This document shows, in pieces, positions 1 through 6,339 of a stretch of 32,681 nucleotides of DNA. The notes beneath the pieces were generated by a model. It saw nothing but the letters and a program-made list of their open reading frames with translations, did no database searches and was not told the origin of the DNA. Positions within the stretch are counted from its first letter, which is position 1, and every line of letters begins with the position of its first letter. This DNA is from an uncultured Bacteroidales bacterium (GTDB lineage: Bacteria > Bacteroidota > Bacteroidia > Bacteroidales > UBA932). Location of the stretch: the NCBI GenBank assembly GCA_944326305.1, contig CALVDL010000031.1:1-32681 (forward strand), written 5' to 3'. The translations under genes and the position numbers were made by a program.

Positions 1-14
1 TCATTACCTCGTTT

Positions 15-46
15 TTTGAGAAATGCTTATAAGTAGCTTATTTTTA
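15..46 (+). promoter_or_regulatory. Bacteroidota-type promoter before the acetylesterase
   Basis: TTTG at 15-18 is followed after exactly 20 bases by TATTTTTA at 39-46, one base off the Bacteroidota -33/-7 consensus TTTG / TAnnTTTG. The predicted transcript start is near 53, so an ATG at 23 would lie inside the promoter. This matters for the disputed start of the following gene. Confidence 0.4.
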
Positions 47-113
47 ATATATTCCTATTTCAATATCGTTTTTTACGGCAAAAATACGTCTTCCCGAAAT
101 CATCGGGGACAAT

Positions 114-1496
114 ATGGTTCTCCGTCAGAATTCCGAGGTCAACATGTGGGGATTTGCAGGAGCGGGATCACGCATAGCCATCAGTCCGGACTGGTGCGAC
201 AGCACATTTTCCGCAGTCTGCGACAGCGACGGGAAATGGAAAGCGGTTGTAAGCACTCCTGCCGGATCCATGATGCCGCACCGGGTCAGAATAACAGAAA
301 CGGATTTCCGGGAGGCATCCGATTCCATAAGACTTGACAACATCCTCATAGGGGAAGTGTGGTTCTGCTCTGGACAGTCGAACATGGAAATGCCCCTCGA
401 CGGCTTTTGGGACTGCCCTGTGGAGGGAAGCGCAGAAGAAATAGCCCTTTCGGGCAAACATGACGGCATAAGGATGGTCTCCATACCGAAAACAGGCGCA
501 CTTTCGCCGCAAAGCACCGTCGGCGGCTCATGGAAGACATGCTGTCCTGAAAATGCGGGACAATTCTCCGCAGCAGGGTATCATTTTGCGAAAGCACTCA
601 ATGCAGTACTCAATGTCCCGGTAGGGATCATATCCTGCAGCTGGGGCGGTTCGTCTTTGGAAGGATGGCTTCCGGAGGACATCGTTTCAGGCTATCCTGA
701 CATCGACTGCAGAGTTTCTGAACCTGCCGAGGGCAACAAAGGCTGGAACTGGGATGCGCACACGCCTTTCGTAATGTATAACGGCATGTTATTCCCGCTG
801 AAAAATTATACCGTCAGCGGATTCCTGTGGTATCAGGGGGAGACCAATGTCGGCAGACATGATACATACGCCGCACGTCTGCAGACTCTTGCCGCACATT
901 GGAGAGGACTTTGGGCTCAGGGGGAACTGCCGTTCTATCTCGTGGAGCTCGTCCCGTACAGATACGGGGAAAGCAATGACGGGAACAGAAAGGGAGGCAT
1001 ATCCGGAGCATTGTTGAGGGAAGTCCAGTTCGAAGCGGCCCGAAGCATACCGAACAGCGGCATCGTCTGCACCAATGACCTCGCTTATCCCTATGAGGAC
1101 ATCCAGATACACCCTTGCCGCAAAAAGGAGGTGGGACAAAGGCTTGCATGGCTCGCCCTGAACAGGACATACGGATTCGGCAGCATAGACTGTGAAGGTC
1201 CTGTCTTCCGGGAAATGGAGATTGTCGGAAACGAAGCTGTGCTCCGTTTTGACAACGACCGCAACGGTTTTAGCCCGTGGCATGGCCTTGAAGGGTTCGA
1301 GATTGCCGGAGAGGACAGGGTTTTCCATAAGGCGGAAGCCTTTGTCGTGCCGGGACAAAAGTGCGTGAAAGTGTCTTCGGAGGCTGTGGACAAGCCTGCT
1401 GCCGTAAGGTATTGTTTCCGGGATTTCTGTCCCGGCAACCTTACAGGTTCACGCAATCTCCCCGCCTTTCCGTTCCGCACTGACGACTGGCAGTAG
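114..1496 (+). CDS. Sialate O-acetylesterase (SGNH-hydrolase type), 5' end disrupted
   Basis: The predicted role is removal of acetyl groups from O-acetylated sialic acids, normally outside the cytoplasm, so that sialidases can work on host glycans. From the ATG at 114 the protein has 460 residues. The nucleophile block GQSNM is at 87-91 (Ser89), WYQGETN at 239-245, and the Asp/His block runs from about 322 to IHP at 332-334 (His333). Family similarity starts before this ATG: in the same frame bases 81-113 encode KIRLPEIIGDN, the usual mature N-terminus. That frame has no ATG between the stop at 45-47 and 114. A signal-peptide-like hydrophobic stretch (MLISSLFLIYSYFNIVF) starts at 23 in another frame, and loss of one T from the T6 run at 69-74 would join it to TAKIRLPEII. 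So the gene is either frameshifted (mutation or sequence error) or starts at a non-ATG codon. The enzymatic body looks intact. Confidence 0.85.
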   Translation: MVLRQNSEVNMWGFAGAGSRIAISPDWCDSTFSAVCDSDGKWKAVVSTPAGSMMPHRVRITETDFREASDSIRLDNILIGEVWFCSGQSNMEMPLDGFWDCPVEGSAEEIALSGKHDGIRMVSIPKTGALSPQSTVGGSWKTCCPENAGQFSAAGYHFAKALNAVLNVPVGIISCSWGGSSLEGWLPEDIVSGYPDIDCRVSEPAEGNKGWNWDAHTPFVMYNGMLFPLKNYTVSGFLWYQGETNVGRHDTYAARLQTLAAHWRGLWAQGELPFYLVELVPYRYGESNDGNRKGGISGALLREVQFEAARSIPNSGIVCTNDLAYPYEDIQIHPCRKKEVGQRLAWLALNRTYGFGSIDCEGPVFREMEIVGNEAVLRFDNDRNGFSPWHGLEGFEIAGEDRVFHKAEAFVVPGQKCVKVSSEAVDKPAAVRYCFRDFCPGNLTGSRNLPAFPFRTDDWQ

Positions 1497-1503
1497 ATGC
1501 CGC

Positions 1504-1523
1504 CACAGGACAGGCAGCCTGTG
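1504..1523. terminator. Small hairpin between convergent genes
   Basis: CACAGG at 1504-1509 pairs with CCTGTG at 1518-1523, between the convergent acetylesterase and orphan lipoprotein genes. There is no T-run, so assignment as a terminator rests mainly on position. Confidence 0.2.
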
Positions 1524-1563
1524 TCCCGCTGCTCCACCATCCCCCTTGTCCGGGTCCAGGCAT

Positions 1564-3147
1564 TCAGTCACACAGGACCTCTACCGTGTATTTCATCCCC
1601 GGCTCAAAGTCCGGACTGTACATGAGGAGGAAGTTCTCGTCCACTACGATGTTGCGGGACTCGCTCTCAGGCAGACGCGGATTCCTGAGCCTCTCAGGGA
1701 AGAAATAGCTGAACGGGAGGTCCAGGACATGCTCCTGCTTGAATCCGTCCCCCTGCATCCTGCGGAGGCTGAACGAAGGAGAAGTCTCTATGGTTATCAC
1801 GCATTTGCGCGATGCCCCGCCGTCCTTCCCCGGATCCGCCTTCCGGAACGAGGAAGTGACGGTGAAGTCGGTCTCGCCTGGCACCTCCTGCATCCTCACA
1901 TCCCATTTCGGGTCCCCGTAATAGGCAAGCACATCGCGGTCATGCCAGAATCCGAGCCAGAAGAAAGTCTCCTCCTCCGACAGGCTGCGCGGGCCGGCCA
2001 TGCCGGCAAGAGCCTCAGGGCCGCTGCGGAAATAATCAGTGTCATAGTCGAACGGGGCCACAGTAAGCGAGTCGCTCCACGACGCCATCTGCGCCATCAT
2101 ATCCTGCTGGTTCATATAGAAGGCCTCCGGTACAGAGTAACGCCCCGGATTGGTTATCAGATACTTCAGCCCGCCCCATCCGTTGCGGCCGTACCAGGTG
2201 GTCACGACGTAGCCGACGAAAGTCGCCGCCTGCTGGCTGTCCATCCAGGCCGCAGCCATACTGCCGCGCGTATTGTTCATGTTGCCTATCAGGCAGTTGC
2301 CGATAGGAAGATATACCATCCTGCTGTCACGCTCCTTCACGAGACGCTGCTCCCCCGGATAATCCACATAGAGACGGCCGTCACGGCAGCGGAGGTTCCC
2401 CACGGAGCCTGGCATCTCGAGATTGTTCTCGGTGGCATGGGATGCCGTCACCAGCAGGTCAGGCTCGTATGACTCATAGTATTCAAGGAACTGGCGGAGC
2501 ACATCCGGCACATCGCTGCCGAAACGCCTCCCGACGAATTCCCTGATCCTCCCGTTCGCCCCGGCCATGTCCGTTCTGTAAGCTATCTCCCTGCAGGTCA
2601 CCGAGTCCTCTCCAGGCTTCTTTTCCCCGCACATTCCCACCTGGTGGTCGTCCACAAACGCGAAAGCGTCGAACCATTTGCCGGACTCCAGCTCCTTTAT
2701 CGTAGCCGTGGCAGTACGTATTGTCATAGGCTCATCCGAATGCTCTACCATCCGCAGGGCCGCAGCCGCGTCAAATCCTGTAACTATGCCCCAGAGGAAA
2801 TCCGCATAAGGGTCAGCGTCCATCCTGCGGCTCATACGGTTAAGCTCTATCACATAGTCCCTGCCGATATTTTCAGGACAGTCCACCACTGCCACGTAAC
2901 GCGGATTCAGCTCCCTCAGCTCATTCTTCAGGTCCACGGGAGTGCCGGAGAACCTGAGCACAACGGCATCATGCCGCTCCTGCAGAGCCGCCACCACTTG
3001 CTCCCACGCATCTGTATCCGCAGGGAATGATGAAGGGGCCAGAACGGCATAGGTATCTGCAATTGTGGAAGGCCGGCAGCATCCGGAAAAAAGCGCGGCC
3101 GAAATACCGCATACGGCGGCAAGGCGCAAAAAGGAAAAGTACTTCAT
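1564..3147 (-). CDS. Exported lipoprotein of unknown function, possible C25/caspase-like fold
   Basis: The 527-residue product begins with a lipoprotein signal: a hydrophobic segment ending LFSGC, Cys23 being the likely lipidated residue. I do not recognise a named family. Two features recall caspase-fold peptidases such as gingipains (C25): a hydrophobic strand ending ASHATENN (His237), and a second ending LPIGNCLIGN (Cys285) followed by SMAAAWMDSQQAATFVGY, like the ATAFIG stretch after the catalytic Cys in C25 enzymes. The N-terminal part (30-125) alternates strands and helices in a Rossmann-like way. The peptidase idea is an inference only. The gene is alone on its strand, and its promoter faces that of the metallo-hydrolase gene. 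The ATG start follows a leader with a hairpin and a copy of a repeated upstream element. Confidence 0.75.
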   Translation of the reverse strand: MKYFSFLRLAAVCGISAALFSGCCRPSTIADTYAVLAPSSFPADTDAWEQVVAALQERHDAVVLRFSGTPVDLKNELRELNPRYVAVVDCPENIGRDYVIELNRMSRRMDADPYADFLWGIVTGFDAAAALRMVEHSDEPMTIRTATATIKELESGKWFDAFAFVDDHQVGMCGEKKPGEDSVTCREIAYRTDMAGANGRIREFVGRRFGSDVPDVLRQFLEYYESYEPDLLVTASHATENNLEMPGSVGNLRCRDGRLYVDYPGEQRLVKERDSRMVYLPIGNCLIGNMNNTRGSMAAAWMDSQQAATFVGYVVTTWYGRNGWGGLKYLITNPGRYSVPEAFYMNQQDMMAQMASWSDSLTVAPFDYDTDYFRSGPEALAGMAGPRSLSEEETFFWLGFWHDRDVLAYYGDPKWDVRMQEVPGETDFTVTSSFRKADPGKDGGASRKCVITIETSPSFSLRRMQGDGFKQEHVLDLPFSYFFPERLRNPRLPESESRNIVVDENFLLMYSPDFEPGMKYTVEVLCD

Positions 3148-3154
3148 ATCGAGT

Positions 3155-3190
3155 GTCAGTCAGACGGGTTATACCAATATTTTATCTCCA
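3155..3190 (-). repeat. Upstream element, short copy A
   Basis: Read on the minus strand this holds GATAAAATATTG (3175-3186) and, 8 bases later, CGTCTGACTGAC, ending 7 bases before the start codon of the orphan lipoprotein gene. The same 12-base box and a close relative of the second box occur in the same order before the tricorn gene (copy B) and before the nuclease gene (copy C), where 31 bases separate them. This copy is therefore 23 bases shorter. Confidence 0.6.
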
Positions 3191-3204
3191 GAGCGGCGCT
3201 CTGG
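3188..3204 (-). other. Hairpin in the 5' leader of the orphan lipoprotein gene
   Basis: CCAGAGC at 3188-3194 and GCTCTGG at 3198-3204 form a perfect 7-bp stem with a 3-base loop. It lies between the predicted transcript start (about 3223) and the start codon (3147), so it would be part of the mRNA leader. Confidence 0.45.
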
Positions 3205-3229
3205 CGTCGCCTTCACAGGAAGCGGATGG

Positions 3230-3261
3230 CTAAATTAATGTCTTTTGGCCGTTTATACAAA
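3230..3261 (-). promoter_or_regulatory. Probable promoter of the orphan lipoprotein gene
   Basis: On the minus strand TTTG (3258-3261) is followed after exactly 20 bases by TAATTTAG (3230-3237), one base off TAnnTTTG. The start codon is about 75 bases downstream of the predicted transcript start. Confidence 0.45.
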
Positions 3262-3278
3262 TTTTCACTGATTTGGAC

Positions 3279-3286
3279 TATCTTTG
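3279..3286 (+). promoter_or_regulatory. -7 box before the metallo-hydrolase gene
   Basis: TATCTTTG matches the Bacteroidota -7 box TAnnTTTG exactly. I see no good TTTG at 20 bases upstream. Its position puts the transcript start near 3293 and rules out the in-frame TTG at 3284 as start codon, favouring ATG 3311. Confidence 0.5.
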
Positions 3287-3310
3287 CGCCGTCATAAGAA
3301 ACTTTTTCAC

Positions 3311-4132
3311 ATGGAATCTCCTCAACTCATCATGCTCGGCACAGGGAACGCCGTTGTGACCAGATGCTACAACACCTGTTTCATCCTCAAAGACCGCGGC
3401 TCGATGCTCCTGGTCGATGCCGGAGGAGGGAACGGCATACTGCAGCAGCTGGAGAAAGCAGGCATCCGCCTGGGAGACATCCACGACATGTTCATAACAC
3501 ACGCCCATACAGACCATATACTCGGTGCAGTGTGGGTAACCAGAGTGATAATGCAGGAAATCCTCAAGGGGAAATACAGCGGAGTCTTCAATATCTACGG
3601 GCACGACAAGAGCATCAAAGTCCTCTCCGACATCTGCCGCATGACCCTGCACAAGAAATATTCAGAATGTATCGGGAAGACCGTACTCATGCATGAAGTG
3701 CATGACGGGGAGAGATTCCAGGCCGGTGCCTTCCCCATGGAATGCTTCGATGTGAAGTCCACCAAGGAAAAGCAGTTCGGATTCAGGACTGCCCTGTCTG
3801 ACGGACAGTCTCTCGTATGCCTCGGGGACGAACCTTTCAACGAGCAGAACATCAGCTATGTGGAAAACGCCGACTGGCTCATGTGCGAGGCTTTCTGCCT
3901 GTATGAAGACAGGGAGACCTTCAAGCCATACGAGAAGAACCACAGCACCGCCCTCGACACCGGCTCAACTGCTGAGCGCCTCCATGTCAGGAACCTTGTC
4001 CTCTACCATACTGAAGACACATGCCTGCAGGAGCGCAAGAAGCGTTACGGGGACGAGGCCGGGCGCAACTTCAGCGGCACTGTCCATGTCCCGGACGACC
4101 TGGAGACAATATGCCTTGCCCGGGATAAATGA
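3311..4132 (+). CDS. Metallo-beta-lactamase-fold hydrolase, RNase Z-like
   Basis: This is a 273-residue protein of the metallo-beta-lactamase fold. The zinc motif HAHTDH is at residues 64-69, preceded by a typical first strand (LIMLGTGNA) and the LLVDAGGG turn. Later family landmarks are CLGDE (loop Asp) and the C-terminal LVLYHTED with a His. There is no signal peptide, so it should act in the cytoplasm. RNase Z/elaC-like proteins process tRNA 3' ends, but many relatives of this size act on other phosphodiesters or on lactones, so the substrate is left open. ATG 3311 is chosen because the upstream TTG at 3284 sits in the -7 box. The gene stands alone, divergent from the orphan lipoprotein. 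Confidence 0.85.
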   Translation: MESPQLIMLGTGNAVVTRCYNTCFILKDRGSMLLVDAGGGNGILQQLEKAGIRLGDIHDMFITHAHTDHILGAVWVTRVIMQEILKGKYSGVFNIYGHDKSIKVLSDICRMTLHKKYSECIGKTVLMHEVHDGERFQAGAFPMECFDVKSTKEKQFGFRTALSDGQSLVCLGDEPFNEQNISYVENADWLMCEAFCLYEDRETFKPYEKNHSTALDTGSTAERLHVRNLVLYHTEDTCLQERKKRYGDEAGRNFSGTVHVPDDLETICLARDK

Positions 4133-4165
4133 TGAGGCCACTGACATCGTTTCCGGTGCAGGAAC

Positions 4166-4195
4166 CACCCTCAAGCACTTGGGTGCCAGTCTTTT
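4166..4195 (+). terminator. Possible intrinsic terminator after the metallo-hydrolase
   Basis: CACCC (4166-4170) pairs with GGGTG (4181-4185), extended inside by AA/TT, and is followed by the short T-run CTTTT at 4191-4195. It lies between two convergent genes and slightly overlaps the stop of the HAD gene. Confidence 0.4.
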
Positions 4196-4907
4196 ACAGC
4201 ACCAGCCCCTCCAGATCCGGAAAGGCGCTGAGCCGGAACAGCTTCGGATGGTCGTACTCGTCTGTCCTTTCGTGCTGCCATGTGGTGTGGAAAGGAATGT
4301 AGGCCCCGTAGCCGCCTATTTCCAGGACCGGGGCGATGTCGGACTTGAAGGAGTTGCCGACCATAAGGAGCTCCTCCGCCTTGACATCCAAGAACTTGAG
4401 CAGATCCGAATAAGTCTTCTCATTCTTGTCGGAGACGATTTCCACATGGTCGAAGAACTGCTTCAGACCGGAACGTCCGACCTTGTTCTCCTGGTCAAGC
4501 ATATTGCCCTTGGTTACGACTATCATCCTGTACCTGTGCGAGTTGGCAATCCTCTCCAGAGTGTCTGCCACTCCCGGGAAAGGTGTGGCGGGAATTCTCA
4601 GCAGGTTACGTCCTATGTCATATATTTCCGCTATCCTTGCCGCCGGAATCCTGTCCGAACTGAGACGAAGGGCAGTCTCTATCATGGAAAGGGTGAACGC
4701 CATGACACCGTACCCCAGTTCATCCATATTCTGAGTCTCGATCTTGAACAGTTCGGCCTTTATATATTGGGGATCACCGTAGTCCGAAAGAATGGAGCAT
4801 AGCCTGTCCTCGGCACTGTCAAAAAAAGTCTGCGTTTCCCACAAAGTGTCATCGGCATCGAACGCAATGACCCTGACGGTATCTTTCAAATCTGTACCCT
4901 GTTGCAT
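4194..4907 (-). CDS. HAD-superfamily hydrolase (phosphatase)
   Basis: The 237-residue cytoplasmic protein has all four HAD motifs: DADDTLW with nucleophile Asp17 and acid Asp19; VVTKGN with Thr132; Lys164 in DKNEKTYSDLL; and MVGNSFKSD with Asn185 and Asp190. It is a C1-capped phosphatase; substrates of the family include sugar phosphates, nucleotides and phosphoglycolate, and nothing here decides between them. The start is ATG 4907, 11 bases after the stop of the acetyltransferase-like gene on the same strand, so the two are probably one transcript from the promoter at 5565-5596. Confidence 0.85.
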   Translation of the reverse strand: MQQGTDLKDTVRVIAFDADDTLWETQTFFDSAEDRLCSILSDYGDPQYIKAELFKIETQNMDELGYGVMAFTLSMIETALRLSSDRIPAARIAEIYDIGRNLLRIPATPFPGVADTLERIANSHRYRMIVVTKGNMLDQENKVGRSGLKQFFDHVEIVSDKNEKTYSDLLKFLDVKAEELLMVGNSFKSDIAPVLEIGGYGAYIPFHTTWQHERTDEYDHPKLFRLSAFPDLEGLVL

Positions 4908-4918
4908 ATGAATATCTT

Positions 4919-5545
4919 TTACAGCATGTTAAGCAGCCTGAAGAACTGCGCCACGTGGTAGCCGTCCGCAAGGCCGTGATTCAGTTCGACCGACACGGAC
5001 ATCATGAGCTTGTCCTCGACCGGGACCAGCCTTCCAGTGGATATCCTCGGAATGGACTGGCCTTTGGACATCCTTCCGGCGTGCTTCAGGTCCGTAAAGT
5101 CAAGCCACGGTATTGAAGAATAATAGATAAGGTCGTTCCTTGCCTCTCCTTCCCCGAGATAGAGCCCGGAAGCGGCTTTCACCCTGCCGATCTCCTTTTC
5201 CGCCTCAGTGACAAACTGCCCCCTGTCCTCATAATACTCGAAAAGGCCGAAACCGAAACTCCCGTCCTCCCTGCCGATCGTAGGGCTTGCCCCCACAAGG
5301 TCATACAGGACAATCTTCCCGTCCTCGACCCTGTAACGGAATTCGGTGACGGCATTCACCGCCCTCAGTATCTTGTGGAGGGAATACAGGAAAAATGACC
5401 CTCCGTCCTGCTTCGCCTGCATGTAGCATGAGGTGAAATCCGCTTTCGCGGTAATGCCGAAATACGGGTCGTCAAGCTCCCCGAAATAACGGTAATGGTC
5501 GCTCCTCGGCCATTCCCGCATATCTACTGTATGTTTCTCTTTCAT
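4919..5545 (-). CDS. Chloramphenicol acetyltransferase-like protein
   Basis: This is a 208-residue member of the CAT fold, which transfers acetyl from acetyl-CoA to a hydroxyl. The diagnostic C-terminal motif is NHGLADGYH near residues 189-197. The classic enzyme has HHxxxDG and uses the second His, kept here as His190; the first His is Asn. N-terminal landmarks such as YFGELDDPYFGITAKADFT also match the family. Many chromosomal CAT-like proteins of Bacteroidota give no drug resistance, so the acceptor is unknown and resistance should not be assumed. ATG 5545 is chosen: an in-frame TTG at 5554 is only about 4 bases after the predicted transcript start. First gene of a two-gene unit with the HAD phosphatase. 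Confidence 0.8.
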   Translation of the reverse strand: MKEKHTVDMREWPRSDHYRYFGELDDPYFGITAKADFTSCYMQAKQDGGSFFLYSLHKILRAVNAVTEFRYRVEDGKIVLYDLVGASPTIGREDGSFGFGLFEYYEDRGQFVTEAEKEIGRVKAASGLYLGEGEARNDLIYYSSIPWLDFTDLKHAGRMSKGQSIPRISTGRLVPVEDKLMMSVSVELNHGLADGYHVAQFFRLLNML

Positions 5546-5564
5546 TTCTTCCAATCCAGGCCTC

Positions 5565-5596
5565 CAAAGTTAGAAGCAGTTTAAATTTTTCACAAA
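5565..5596 (-). promoter_or_regulatory. Canonical promoter of the CAT-like/HAD operon
   Basis: On the minus strand TTTG (5593-5596), exactly 20 bases, then TAACTTTG (5565-5572): a perfect match to the Bacteroidota -33/-7 pattern. The transcript start is predicted near 5558, giving a leader of about a dozen bases. Confidence 0.7.
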
Positions 5597-5671
5597 AAAA
5601 TTTTGCCTTTTCATGGGATGCAACACAATCCGGCATACGTGCATCATTGGTGAATCTAAAAAACAGCAGAC

Positions 5672-6229
5672 ATGAAACACACAGCCTTGCTCATCATGTG
5701 CCTTATTCTCTCTGCCGCGTCAATGCACGGGCAATATATCCAGGACGGGGGAATCCTGATGGAGAGGGACGGAAAGAATCTCGTAACCGACGGGAAGAAG
5801 TTGTCACCGGAATCGGCGGAAATCCTGCTGAGGGAGAGTTTCGGCAGGGAAACGGCATCGGCATGGGCAGAAGCCGGCCGCAGGTTCCGCACAGGAAAGA
5901 CAGTCCTGATTGCATCAGGCGGCGCAACATTCGCAGGAGCTGCACTGACAACGGCTGGAGCCGTATGGTACTCCCATTATTATGACAACAAGGATACCGA
6001 TACCATGAAGCCCGGCCCGCTCGTCATGGTATACACAGGGACCTTGACAGCGCTTGCAGGCATCGCCGGACTGTGTGCAGGATCAGTCATCTATGTAAAA
6101 TCGGCCAAAAGGATGGACAGGATCATCGACAGATGCAACTCCCTCCATGAGCGCCAGTATGCAAGGACATCAATCTCGATAGGGGCACAAAGGAACGGAA
6201 TCGGGATAGCGGTAAATTTAATGCATTAA
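5672..6229 (+). CDS. Small exported membrane protein, unknown function
   Basis: I do not recognise this 185-residue protein. It has a signal peptide (about 1-20, ending SMHG before QYIQDGG) and two glycine/alanine-rich hydrophobic helices at about 78-100 and 116-141, joined by a charged loop (SHYYDNKDTDTMKPG). The segment around 35-70 (LVTDGKKLSPESAEILLRES) looks helical. The overall plan, signal peptide then a soluble part then two membrane helices, recurs in uncharacterised Bacteroidota proteins. The ATG is followed by a lysine-containing n-region, and the stop codon lies inside the 14-base palindrome TTTAATGCATTAAA (6217-6230). The gene has no obvious partner. Confidence 0.7.
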   Translation: MKHTALLIMCLILSAASMHGQYIQDGGILMERDGKNLVTDGKKLSPESAEILLRESFGRETASAWAEAGRRFRTGKTVLIASGGATFAGAALTTAGAVWYSHYYDNKDTDTMKPGPLVMVYTGTLTALAGIAGLCAGSVIYVKSAKRMDRIIDRCNSLHERQYARTSISIGAQRNGIGIAVNLMH

Positions 6230-6233
6230 AATA

Positions 6234-6275
6234 AATGGGGCTGCATCAAAACATTCATTTTGACACAGCCCCATT
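6234..6275 (-). terminator. Strong stem-loop between convergent genes
   Basis: AATGGGGCTG (6234-6243) pairs perfectly with CAGCCCCATT (6266-6275), and inside it TCAAAA (6246-6251) pairs with TTTTGA (6258-6263), leaving a 6-base loop. Read on the minus strand it is followed by TATTTTAA, so it fits best as terminator of the tricorn gene; it could also stop the small membrane-protein transcript arriving from the other side. Confidence 0.65.
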
Positions 6276-6339
6276 AAGGTGTGTAACTAAACGGGACCAT
6301 CTGAAGTTCCCGGAGGGTGTGGCAAAAAACCGGATTCCG

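Noticed and set aside
1546..2472. Open frame of 308 codons on the plus strand opposite the orphan lipoprotein gene
   Set aside because: It lies antisense to a gene with a clear lipoprotein signal, and its translation is rich in H, R and V with no family motif.
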